DNA of 21,300 bases from Kitasatospora phosalacinea (lineage in GTDB: Bacteria > Actinomycetota > Actinomycetes > Streptomycetales > Streptomycetaceae): assembly GCF_000717185.1 (NCBI RefSeq), contig NZ_JNYE01000121.1:1-21300 (forward strand), written 5' to 3'. The position numbers were made by a program, and so were the translations under genes. The notes beneath the pieces are model-generated. The model saw only the letters and a program-made list of their open reading frames with translations, was not told the DNA's origin and made no database searches. The first letter of the stretch is position 1. The number at the start of each line of letters is the position of its first letter. Shown here piece after piece: positions 1 through 9,527 of the stretch.

Positions 1-182
1 AGGCAAATGCACGGCCGAGCCAGGTTCCCTCTGCTCCGCCACCGCATCCTCCTCCAGTGACCACCACAGAGCGCTACCACCGATTACGGGACAGAGCCAC
101 CTGGCCAGTGTCGGCCGCGACGGGCGGCGGCGGCCGGTGCGACCCGCCGTCCCGGGCGGGGGTGGGTGGAGGGCGGGGTGGG
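1..182. other. Intergenic edge region, no gene assigned
   Basis: I see no supportable gene. Frames stay open across it only because of base composition. The one structured element is the hairpin at 143-160 described separately. The first 100 bases are less G-rich than the rest and could be the flank of a gene outside the window. Confidence 0.5.
143..160 (-). terminator. Short GC hairpin after the 183-911 gene
   Basis: CCCGCC (143-148) pairs with GGCGGG (155-160) across a 6-nt loop. It lies about 22 nt past the stop of the minus-strand membrane protein gene. There is no U-tract, which is common for actinomycete terminators, so this is a modest call. Confidence 0.4.
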
Positions 183-911
183 TCAGCCGGAGAGCAGGCC
201 GGTGAAGAGCGAGCCGGCCACCAGTAGGAAGCTCGTGGTGCCGAGGGCGGCCAGGGTGAGGAAGGTGGAGCGGCGGGTGAAGAACGCGGCGCGGCCGGGG
301 GCGTGACGGAGGGTCAGCAGGCGGCCGGTGCGGTAGCCGCCGACGGTCAGGATGGCCAGTGCGATGCCGCCGGAGAACGTTCCGGCGCCGAGCCAGGCCT
401 TCAGGTCGGGCCAGCAGGTGCCGCCGTCCTCGCAGCGCACCGCCACCGCCTCGCCCGGGCTCCGGTACCCGACGCCCCGCAGCCGCCACTGCTCCGCCGC
501 GGCACCGGTCGGGCCGTCGGTCGGGCCGCCGGTCGGGGCGGCTGCGCTCCGGCCGTAGCAGTCGATCTGCTCGTGCGGCACCCGCCCCTTCACGGTGTAC
601 GCCGTGCAGGAGGAGACGGTCACCCGTACCTCCGGGCGGCGGCCCGCCTCGGCCAGGTCGGCGAACGCGAACGCCGAGTAGCAGGCCCCGGCGAGGCCCG
701 CGGCCACCGTGGCCAGGGCGAGACCGATGGCGAGCAGCGTCGGTTCGGGGACGTCCCGGGTCAGGCGCCGGGCCCACCACCAGTGCGCCTGCGGCGGCCC
801 GGACGGTCCGGACGGTTCGGACGGCCCGGACGGCGGGCGGGGCGCAGGTGGCGCGGGCGGTTCCGGGGCGGTGCCCGTCCCGGCCCGTTCCGGGTGGTGG
901 CGTCCGGGCAT
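183..911 (-). CDS. Three-helix membrane protein, unknown function
   Basis: About 242 aa from the ATG at 911. A GTG at 923 is also possible, but GAGGAG sits only one base before it, while GAGGGA is well spaced for the ATG. The N-terminal 50 residues are Pro/Gly/Ser-rich and cytoplasmic-looking. A hydrophobic segment (AIGLALATVAAGLAGACY) is followed by a roughly 90-residue loop with several cysteines (SSCTAYTV, IDCYGR, RCEDGGTC) and then two more hydrophobic segments ending at the C-terminus. The loop is probably outside the membrane, so the cysteines may form disulphides. The next minus-strand gene (1289-1881) has the same layout and an alignable VxC(x)nGxC...WPD stretch, so the two look like tandem paralogues. 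I recognise no named family. Confidence 0.7.
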   Translation of the reverse strand: MPGRHHPERAGTGTAPEPPAPPAPRPPSGPSEPSGPSGPPQAHWWWARRLTRDVPEPTLLAIGLALATVAAGLAGACYSAFAFADLAEAGRRPEVRVTVSSCTAYTVKGRVPHEQIDCYGRSAAAPTGGPTDGPTGAAAEQWRLRGVGYRSPGEAVAVRCEDGGTCWPDLKAWLGAGTFSGGIALAILTVGGYRTGRLLTLRHAPGRAAFFTRRSTFLTLAALGTTSFLLVAGSLFTGLLSG

Positions 912-1288
912 CGCGTCCCTCACTCTCCTCGCGGCGGTGGTGCGCGGGGCTTCTGCCGGGCCGCGCCCCGGTGGGTGGTGCGGCGTCAGGTCAGCACGTG
1001 CGGCAGGGGTCCGGTGACGAGGGCGGTGCCCGTCCGGCGGTCGGGCGGCGCGCCGTCGTGCGCCCGCGGCCCGGTGGTGGCGCCGGTCCCCCGGGAGCGG
1101 TCGGCCCGGGGCCCGCCAGTGGTGCGGCAGCCGACGCCGCGCGGCGTCCCGCTCCTCCCGGACCTCCCGGACATGGCGATCCCGCCCTTCCCCGTGCGCA
1201 TCCGCCGGTCACGGCGTGACGGCACAACCTACCGCCCCCGGGACCTGCGGGAACAGCCGGGGGCGGGCACGGCGGAGCGGACGGGGCG
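912..1288. other. Intergenic region between the two membrane protein genes
   Basis: Short frames here have Arg/Gly/Pro-rich translations with no domain character, so I assign no gene. It contains a perfect 10-bp-stem hairpin (1232-1266) near the end of the upstream frameshifted gene, and a small tandem CTCCCGGAC duplication near 1155-1172. The promoter of the 183-911 gene should lie in the 912-1100 part, but I see no convincing -10/-35 pair. Confidence 0.5.
1232..1266 (-). terminator. 10-bp perfect hairpin, likely terminator
   Basis: CCGCCCCCGG (1232-1241) and CCGGGGGCGG (1257-1266) are exact reverse complements around a 15-nt loop. The hairpin starts 22 nt after the stop (1289) of the frameshifted membrane gene on the minus strand, the expected place for its terminator. 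No T-run follows. Confidence 0.6.
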
Positions 1289-1881
1289 TCAGGCGAACAG
1301 GTGGGCGGCCTCGGTGCCGGCCAGCAGTACGGCGAGGCCCCCGCAGGAGGCCCACGTCCAGTGGCGGAAGCGGGTGCGGGACAGCCGGGGCAGCCGGGAC
1401 AGCCGGGGCAGCCGGGCCGGGGGGAGTTCGCGGGAGAGGGAGGTCAGTCCCAGGGCGAGGAGCAGCGCGCCGAACGCGGTGCGGCCGAACGGCTCCAGGT
1501 ACCAGCGTCCGGCCAGGGGGACGCGCAGCGACCGTCCGGATCGCACTGGACGGGGAGCACGGTGCCCGAGGGGCGGGCCTCCGGCAGGTCGCGCAGCGTC
1601 CAGTCCCCGGCGGTGACGCCGCTGTCACCGGGGCCGCCGCGGCCGAGGCACACGACGGTGCTCTCCCCGGAGGCCGTCACGGTGACGCAGTAGTCGGCCG
1701 TCATCCGCAGCACCGGCCGCCGGTGGACCTCCCGCAGTTCCACCGCGTTCGGCACGCCGCTGACCAGCAGCACGGCGCCGCCGGCCGTCAGCACCGCCGT
1801 GCGCAGGAGCCGGTGCTTCTGCCACGCGCTCTGCTGCGGAGCCCCGAGCGGGCCCGCCGGGGCGAACTGCCCACCTGTCAC
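1289..1881 (-). pseudogene. Frameshifted paralogue of the 183-911 membrane protein
   Basis: Two overlapping minus-strand frames make one protein of about 197 aa. The first starts at GTG 1881 (GGAGGA ribosome site just upstream) and carries a hydrophobic segment (TAVLTAGGAVLLVSG), then a loop with DYCVTV and QCDPDGRC...SPWPDAGTW. After that it loses membrane character. The frame ending at 1289 resumes with YLEPFGRTAFGALLLALGL and a last helix (WASCGGLAVLLAGTEAAHLF). Its match to the neighbouring 183-911 protein switches frame near 1490-1515, implying one inserted or deleted base, either real decay or a sequencing error. The C-terminal part contains an exact 18-bp tandem duplication (1381-1416) encoding an Arg/Leu/Pro repeat. 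Function unknown. Confidence 0.6.
1381..1416. repeat. 18-bp tandem duplication
   Basis: The unit ACAGCCGGGGCAGCCGGG occurs twice end to end (1381-1398, 1399-1416), and each unit is itself two 9-bp near-copies. It lies inside the 3' half of the frameshifted membrane gene and encodes a positively charged Arg/Leu repeat before the last helix. Confidence 0.8.
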
Positions 1882-1890
1882 GACCGTCCT

Positions 1891-1927
1891 CCACCGCTCC
1901 CCGCCGCTCCCCGCCGCTCCCCGCCGC
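1891..1927. repeat. 10-bp tandem repeat upstream of the frameshifted gene
   Basis: CCGCCGCTCC occurs twice exactly (1901-1920), with a near copy before it (CCACCGCTCC, 1891-1900) and a partial copy after. It lies between the start of the frameshifted membrane gene and the gdhA terminator and overlaps that gene's ribosome-site region. Probably slippage-prone low-complexity sequence. Confidence 0.7.
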
Positions 1928-1997
1928 GCGTCCGTCCGCGGCGCCGGGGATCAAGGCACTGCCCCCGGACGTGGGCGAACAGCCCTTTTCGCGCGAA

Positions 1998-2026
1998 GGG
2001 CCCGAACCGCGGTGCGGTCCGGGCCC
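1998..2026 (-). terminator. gdhA terminator hairpin
   Basis: GGGCCCG-A-ACCGC (1998-2010) pairs with GCGGT-C-CGGGCCC (2014-2026): 12 base pairs with one internal mismatch and a 3-nt loop. It begins 14 nt past the gdhA stop codon. A second palindrome, TTCGCGCGAA (1988-1997), follows directly. No U-tract, as usual in actinomycetes. Confidence 0.7.
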
Positions 2027-2040
2027 GGTGGGGTGGATCG

Positions 2041-3420
<1,380 letters not shown>

Positions 3421-3583
3421 TCAGGCACAACCTTCCGTGAGCGGATGGTGCACGAGGGCGCTCCCGTCCCGGGGAGCGTCCTTGGTCCTCCTCGCCGTTG
3501 AGGACCGTCGGCGGCGCGCCTGACACGCGTCGGTCGACGGGGTGGGACCGATGGTCTGCACCATTGTCCCAGGGCTGACCTGC

Positions 3584-3608
3584 GGACATCGACCGTATGT
3601 CCACGATG
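3584..3608. promoter_or_regulatory. Nested inverted repeats upstream of gdhA
   Basis: GGACAT-7nt-ATGTCC and the overlapping CATCG-12nt-CGATG lie about 165-190 bp before the gdhA start, in the A+T-richer part of the intergenic region. This is a plausible regulator site for nitrogen-assimilation control. The protein that would bind is unknown. Confidence 0.35.
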
Positions 3609-3746
3609 TGAACGCCCGAATGGGTTATTTCGGTCACGCGACAGGTAAAGAACTGACCATCGGCAGCCCAATTCCGGGCCTTGCGATCCAAACTCGGCGA
3701 ACGGTGTGAGTTCGCTGCGAATTTCGGGCGTGTCCTGGGAACGGGG

Positions 3747-3780
3747 CCGCCCCCGGCGGTCGATCGGACGCCGGGGGCGG
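3747..3780 (-). terminator. 12-bp perfect hairpin after the alpha-glucosidase
   Basis: CCGCCCCCGGCG (3747-3758) and CGCCGGGGGCGG (3769-3780) are exact complements around a 10-nt loop, 18 nt past the glucosidase stop (3798). Being symmetric it could stop transcription from either side, which would insulate gdhA from its upstream neighbour. Confidence 0.75.
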
Positions 3781-3796
3781 GGCGGGGCGGGGCGGG
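3772..3796 (+). repeat. GGGGC run, possible G-quadruplex
   Basis: The plus strand reads five G-tracts of at least four Gs separated by single Cs, between the hairpin and the glucosidase stop codon. It fits the usual G-quadruplex pattern. Whether it folds in vivo is unknown. Confidence 0.55.
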
Positions 3797-3797
3797 G

Positions 3798-5504
<1,707 letters not shown>

Positions 5505-5589
5505 GCGTCACCTTCACGGGAGCGCGCGAGGGAGGTCGCGCTGACAGGCACAGGTCCGCAGGGCCTGACGTCGTGTCAGTTCCTCGGAG

Positions 5590-5608
5590 ATACCTAGATG
5601 TTAGGTAT
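5590..5608. promoter_or_regulatory. ATACCTA inverted repeat, candidate PadR operator
   Basis: ATACCTA (5590-5596) and TAGGTAT (5602-5608) are exact complements around GATGT. The site lies between the divergent glucosidase and PadR genes and is strikingly A+T-rich. PadR-family proteins usually bind such short dyads in their own promoter region, so this is the best candidate operator here. No binding data. Confidence 0.5.
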
Positions 5609-5644
5609 AGGCCAAAGGGCATGTCCAGGAGACAGGAGGTGAAG

Positions 5645-5719
5645 ATGTCACCTACTGCACCTTCGAGTGCCACCAGTTGGGGCGAATCAGGGCGAATAAG
5701 GGGGCGCACAACGGGGTAG
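5645..5719 (+). CDS. Possible 24-aa leader peptide
   Basis: ATG 5645 is preceded by AGGAGGTGA (5634-5642), one of the strongest ribosome sites in the window, and opens a 24-codon frame ending TAG 5717-5719. The product would be a small Ser/Thr/Gly/Arg-rich peptide (MSPTAPSSATSW...). Codon use is poor for this genome (ATA, AGG, CCT, ACT, TCA), so it may be a regulatory leader rather than a functional peptide, or chance. It ends about 90 nt before the PadR start. Confidence 0.25.
   Translation: MSPTAPSSATSWGESGRIRGRTTG
5680..5699. repeat. 10-bp direct repeat in the PadR leader
   Basis: GGCGAATCAG and GGCGAATAAG lie end to end with one difference, inside the possible leader ORF. This could be a regulator site or simple duplication. 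Confidence 0.4.
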
Positions 5720-5809
5720 GGCAAAGCCAAGGAGAGCCGCCCGGCGTACGACCGACGAAGTTCGGCCGCACGGCGCACTCCCCCACTCACCTCGAAGGGA
5801 GGCAACCGA

Positions 5810-6313
5810 GTGCGGCTTCCGCTCCTCGCGCTGCTTGCCACGGGCCCCGCGCACGGCTACCAGCTCCGGCGCGCCCTGGAGTCCACGTTCGGCCCGGCCT
5901 ACTCGCGCACCAACGACGGGCAGGTGTACGTCACGCTCGGCCGACTGGAGAAGTCCGGCCTGATCGAGGGGCAGGACGTCGCCCAGGACGGCCGCCCCTC
6001 CAAACGCGTCTTCGCCCTCACCGAGGCCGGGCGGCGCGCGCTCGCCGACTGGTTCGCCCGGCCCTCCGACGGCGGCAAGGTCCGCGAGGAGTTCTTCCTC
6101 AAGCTCGTCCTCGCCCCGCGCACCCGCCTCGCCGACCCGCGCGCCCTGATCGACCTCCAGCGCTCCCACTGCCTCTCCACCATCCGCGGCCTGCACGCCA
6201 CCGCCGACCAGGCCCCCGACCACGGCGTCTCCCGCCTCCTGATCGAGGGCGAGGTCCTCCACCTGCAGGCCGAACTCGACTGGCTGGAGCGCTGCCAGCA
6301 GGAGTTCACCTGA
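5810..6313 (+). CDS. PadR-family transcriptional regulator
   Basis: 167 aa. The N-terminal winged helix-turn-helix has typical PadR features: LALLATGPAHGYQLRRALE, then QVYVTLGRLEKSGLIEG and the wing/C-terminal element RPSKRVFALTEAGRRALADW (to about residue 85). The rest is the helical dimerisation domain (EEFFLKLVLAPRT..., ending LQAELDWLERCQQEF). GTG 5810 is chosen because GAAGGGAGG sits 7 nt upstream. PadR genes of this type usually precede ABC transporter genes that they repress; none follows here. Instead the gene runs tail-to-tail into the six-gene minus operon and overlaps its last gene by 8 bp. The target is therefore unclear: itself, the divergent glucosidase, or distant genes. Confidence 0.92.
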   Translation: MRLPLLALLATGPAHGYQLRRALESTFGPAYSRTNDGQVYVTLGRLEKSGLIEGQDVAQDGRPSKRVFALTEAGRRALADWFARPSDGGKVREEFFLKLVLAPRTRLADPRALIDLQRSHCLSTIRGLHATADQAPDHGVSRLLIEGEVLHLQAELDWLERCQQEFT

Positions 6314-6545
6314 GGCGATCGGCGCTCCCGGAGGACGGCCGATCGTGCTGGGCGTCGGACCGACGGGCCTCCGCGTCCTGCTCGCAACGCCGGAGGAGGA
6401 ACTCGAACTCATCCGGTGCACGGTGCATCCGGGCCTGCCGCCAGGCACTGTCGAAGTCGAACGGGTCGCGGCTGAGCCGCCGGATGCGCAGTGCCCGCAG
6501 ACTCGTCAGCGGTGCGAGCAGGAACCGCCACAGGGCCGCCTTCAT
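6306..6545 (-). CDS. Small protein, last gene of the cyclase operon
   Basis: 79 aa, basic at the N-terminus (MKAALWRFLLAPLTSLRALRIRRLSR) and acidic/hydrophilic later (APDEFEFLLRRCEQDAEARR). The ATG overlaps the stop of the preceding gene as ATGA (6542-6545), a strong sign of translational coupling. This start was chosen on that basis: the frame stays open further upstream, but that translation is an Arg/Pro-rich shadow. No family recognised. The first 20 residues could form an amphipathic or membrane-associating helix. Its stop lies within the end of the convergent PadR gene. Confidence 0.6.
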   Translation of the reverse strand: MKAALWRFLLAPLTSLRALRIRRLSRDPFDFDSAWRQARMHRAPDEFEFLLRRCEQDAEARRSDAQHDRPSSGSADRLR

Positions 6546-7219
6546 CCGACCCGTCCGTCCGGAGACGCTCGCCCCGGAGGTGCCGTGGCCGCCCGCAACG
6601 CCTCCGCGGAGAGCTGGAGCAACGCCTCCATCGCCTTGTGCCGGATCTCCACGTCCCCGAACCCGGCTCCGAGGGACTCCCACACCTCCAGGAGCGGTTG
6701 CCACCACGCACCGCAGGACTTGATGGAGCGGGAGAGCCGCTGCAGTTCGGCGAGCACTTCCTCTTCCGGCAGCTCGGAAGTGCGCTCCAGGTGGTCGAGC
6801 ACCAGAAGGTCCGGGCGTTCGTAGAGGGCCGTCTTGAGGAACTCCAGGCGCCGGATCCGCGCAACGTCGGCTCGCCGCGCGGCCAGGACCTCCTGGGAGG
6901 AGGGGGACAGGCGGAGGGAGAACTTCACCGAGAGCAACCGGTAATGAGGAGCGCGCCGGCTTCCGGGAACACCGAGTGCGGCGTTCAGGGTGTCCTCGGC
7001 TCCGAGCAGGTCGTCCGGTGGCAGTTCTGCCGTGACAGCGGAGGCTGCGGAGCGGAGGTCGCTGCGGACCTGTTCCGGCAGATTGACCCGGTGCCGCGCG
7101 ACGGGCCGCCAGAGCGCGGTGAAGGAGGCCACGAAGGGCACGTCCGGCTCGGCGCTGGGCAACTGGCAGGGGCGAGGGCAGTCGGTGGAGCGTGCACCCC
7201 GTTGCCACGGCCACCTCAT
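6542..7219 (-). CDS. Uncharacterised helical protein of the cyclase operon
   Basis: 225 aa, starting at the ATG that overlaps the stop of the 752-aa gene (ATGA, 7216-7219) and ending in the same kind of overlap with the 79-aa gene. The middle and C-terminal part is strongly helical and well structured (LRLSPSSQEVLAARRADVA, RRLEFLKTALYERPDLLVLD, CGAWWQPLLEVWESLG, MEALLQLSAEALR). The N-terminus is Trp/Arg/Pro-rich. No transmembrane segment and no catalytic motif that I recognise. It resembles, from memory, hypothetical actinomycete proteins with a RRLEFL...LYERPDLLVLDHLE core. Tight coupling implies near-equal production with the 752-aa protein, suggesting a complex. Function unknown. Confidence 0.75.
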   Translation of the reverse strand: MRWPWQRGARSTDCPRPCQLPSAEPDVPFVASFTALWRPVARHRVNLPEQVRSDLRSAASAVTAELPPDDLLGAEDTLNAALGVPGSRRAPHYRLLSVKFSLRLSPSSQEVLAARRADVARIRRLEFLKTALYERPDLLVLDHLERTSELPEEEVLAELQRLSRSIKSCGAWWQPLLEVWESLGAGFGDVEIRHKAMEALLQLSAEALRAATAPPGRASPDGRVG

Positions 7220-9474
7220 CGAGCAGCATCCTCGAGGGGGAAGACGGACCGGATCGGGGAAGCGACCAGGTGCTCGTAGAAGTCCTCGGCGATGTTGACG
7301 CCCTGCGCGGTGGCGGAACCCGCGAGCGCCTTCATCAGGTTCATCCCGGCCTGGAGCATCCGGTGGCCGCGCAGCGGAACGAGCAACTGGTCGCGGAGCT
7401 GCTCGTAGTTCTCGCGTTCGTCTGCGCTGGCGTGGATCCAGTCGGTGATCCGGGGGATGACCCGGACCCCCGTTTCGGAGCCGCTCAGCAGATGGGCCAG
7501 GGCCTGCTGCGCGTCGATCTCCGCCGCCTCCTGCGACAGCAGCCACGGCAGCCCCTGGCTGTGCACCGACATCAGGGCGAGGAAGGCCAGGCCTCCGCTC
7601 TCGGGCGTGGCCTTGCCCGACTGCCAGGCCCGGACTTCGGCGAGCAGCCGGCTCCGGCCCGCGGGCTGACCGGCGAGTTCGTCGAAGGCCGCGAGCACGT
7701 TCTCCCGGACGACCGGATCGGAGGTGGTGCGGGCCACCCGCCTCAACCGGACCACGGCCATCTTTGCCGCAGCGGAACCGACCTCGGAATCGGCCAGTAC
7801 GAGTCGGCAGGTGGAGACCACGGTGGGCGCGTTGCCCACCTGCCCGGCCCAGTGGTAGAGAACGCTCCAGACGAGCCGCCCGACGTGCTCGTCGAGCACC
7901 GCGGTCCGGAGGACGGCGCCCAGCAGATCCGGGGCGACCAGCTTGGACAGTTCGTTGAGGTGGTCACCGGTGCCGTGGCGCAGTGCCAGGGACGCGAGCG
8001 CCCGGAGCGCCGGGTCCGCCGGGTCGGGCTGGCCGGCGAGGGAAGCCAGCCAACTGAGCAGCGGGGTGCGCATCGTCTCGTAGTTGTCCCAGACGTACTC
8101 GAGCACGGCCTGTCCGTACGCGGGCCGGTCGAAGAGCACCTTGTCGTGCCCGTCGACCGTGGCGCCGACGTCCTGGATCCGTCGCCGCAGGCCACGCCCG
8201 GCGAAGGCGCTCTGGGCGGTGCTTGCTGCCGTGCCGTCGTTCGAGAGTTCCACCGCCTCCTGCAACTTCCTCGCCCCGGCGGACACCAGGGAGACCGGTG
8301 CGGACTGTCGCACGGCCAGGCTGAGCAGCAGGTACCGGTCCTCGACCGCCAACGACGGGTCGGCCTTGTCGCCGACGGCGGTACGGTCCCCGAAGAGCTC
8401 GTCCAACTCCCCGCGCCAGTCCGACAGCGCTCCGAGGGCGCGGTCCTCGAACGTCTTCGGAGCGCTGCGGTCCGTCTTGTTCTGGAGCAGGAGGGGGAGC
8501 TGCGCCTCCTGCCAGGCCGCAACGATCCGATGGGCCGCCCGGACCGCTGCCACCGCGTTGAGCCCGTGCAGTCTGGACTGGGCCTGGTCCAGCTTCCGGA
8601 TCCGCTCGGCCGGTTCGTGGTGTCCCTCGGCCACGAGATGGGCGTCCACCACCATTTCGGCGGCGGGGGACTCGGTCAGGCGGAGCACCTGCAGGCCGGC
8701 CCGGGAGGCGGGGGCGAGGGCGTCCCAGACTTCCTGGGCCACCGTCAGCACCAGGTGGGAACCGCACTTGGCGAGGTCATCGGCGTGCTTCACCAGCGTG
8801 TTGAGGAACTCGGCCGAGACCCGGTCGGTTCTCGGGTCCTTGAGGTCGAGTTGGAAGGCATGCCGCCGTTCCAGGGGGAACTTGCTGCGGAGCGGCTTGC
8901 TCCAGTCCGCCTGGAGCTTGACCAGGGTGGTGTCCGGCGAGGTGCCCTCCGCCAGCAGTCGCAGGGCGAAGGTGGTGGAGCCGATCGAACGGGGTGCGAG
9001 GACGATCAGTACGGGAACCCGCAACCGCTTGGTGACCGGGTCGAGCGCTTCCCTCCACGCGCCCACCCACGCATCGCGGACGAAGGGCTGTTCCAGCAGC
9101 GCCGCGCGGTTCACCTCCTCGCCCTCGAGGAGGTCCCGCTTGCGGGTTTCGATGATCAACTGCTCGATGACGCCGGCGGCGACGTCCACCGGCCCGTGGA
9201 AGTGGTTCGTGGGCACGGTGCCGCTGAGGACGCCCGGAGCCACCTCCTGGACCGCGGGCAGGGCCGGAACCGTTTCGGCCGGAGGCGCCTCGAGCAGCGG
9301 CATCGGGGCGGGGGGCGATCCCGGAGCGGCCTCCAACGAGGCGGCGGGTCGTTCCGGCCGCTGGTGCTGTGCGGCGTTCACCCAGGGCGGTAGCCGGTTC
9401 CCGAGGTCGTCGTTCCACTGCCCCTCGTCCTGCGGTCCGTCGGCGGTTCGGGGCGGGTAAGGGAGGTCGGTCAC
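7216..9474 (-). CDS. Large protein with degenerate P-loop, cyclase operon
   Basis: 752 aa from GTG 9474 (AGGAGAA upstream). Residues 1-85 are Pro/Ala-rich and probably disordered. Residues 89-103 read TNHFHGPVDVAAGVI, loosely like short NxFxGxV signalling motifs that precede NTPase domains in actinomycete conflict proteins. A nucleotide-binding-type core follows: strand-loop-helix VPVLIVLAPRSIGSTTFALR (153-172), which matches a Walker A loop in layout but has Ser in place of the essential Lys, then a later strand SHLVLTVAQEVW (239-250) in the position of a Walker B or sensor strand. Residues from about 290 to the end are all-helical, HEAT/TPR-like without a clear repeat. It may be an inactive or sensor STAND-like ATPase; this is a fold guess. 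It follows the cyclase gene by 53 bp and is ATGA-coupled to the next gene. Confidence 0.8.
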   Translation of the reverse strand: MTDLPYPPRTADGPQDEGQWNDDLGNRLPPWVNAAQHQRPERPAASLEAAPGSPPAPMPLLEAPPAETVPALPAVQEVAPGVLSGTVPTNHFHGPVDVAAGVIEQLIIETRKRDLLEGEEVNRAALLEQPFVRDAWVGAWREALDPVTKRLRVPVLIVLAPRSIGSTTFALRLLAEGTSPDTTLVKLQADWSKPLRSKFPLERRHAFQLDLKDPRTDRVSAEFLNTLVKHADDLAKCGSHLVLTVAQEVWDALAPASRAGLQVLRLTESPAAEMVVDAHLVAEGHHEPAERIRKLDQAQSRLHGLNAVAAVRAAHRIVAAWQEAQLPLLLQNKTDRSAPKTFEDRALGALSDWRGELDELFGDRTAVGDKADPSLAVEDRYLLLSLAVRQSAPVSLVSAGARKLQEAVELSNDGTAASTAQSAFAGRGLRRRIQDVGATVDGHDKVLFDRPAYGQAVLEYVWDNYETMRTPLLSWLASLAGQPDPADPALRALASLALRHGTGDHLNELSKLVAPDLLGAVLRTAVLDEHVGRLVWSVLYHWAGQVGNAPTVVSTCRLVLADSEVGSAAAKMAVVRLRRVARTTSDPVVRENVLAAFDELAGQPAGRSRLLAEVRAWQSGKATPESGGLAFLALMSVHSQGLPWLLSQEAAEIDAQQALAHLLSGSETGVRVIPRITDWIHASADERENYEQLRDQLLVPLRGHRMLQAGMNLMKALAGSATAQGVNIAEDFYEHLVASPIRSVFPLEDAAR

Positions 9475-9527
9475 GGATTTCTCCTATGGTGCGGGCGGGA
9501 CGAGCAGGAGCAACGGGCGATGACGGT

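Larger units (their letters stand above)
3421..3797. other. gdhA upstream region and alpha-glucosidase 3' region
   Basis: No gene. 3421-3720 is the gdhA leader and promoter region and is clearly more A+T-rich at 3590-3700. It has nested inverted repeats at 3584-3608: GGACAT (3584-3589) with ATGTCC (3597-3602), and CATCG (3587-3591) with CGATG (3604-3608). 3747-3797 holds the glucosidase terminator and a G-rich run. No confident -10/-35 pair and no clear GlnR box found. Confidence 0.6.
5505..5809. other. Divergent control region between alpha-glucosidase and PadR genes
   Basis: 305 bp with no conserved gene. It holds, in order, a small inverted repeat CTGAC-5nt-GTCAG (5565-5579), the stronger ATACCTA inverted repeat (5590-5608), a consensus ribosome site followed by a 24-codon ORF (5645-5719), and a direct repeat GGCGAATCAG/GGCGAATAAG (5680-5699). 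Its base composition is much less GC-rich than the flanking genes, consistent with promoters for both directions. Confidence 0.6.

Noticed and set aside
986..1225. 79-aa minus-strand frame in the first intergenic region
   Set aside because: Arg/Gly/Thr-rich composition, no conserved character, no supporting context.
3610..3660. GlnR box upstream of gdhA
   Set aside because: GTGAC- and AAC-like pieces are present but their spacing does not fit the GTnAC-N6-GAAAC arrangement.
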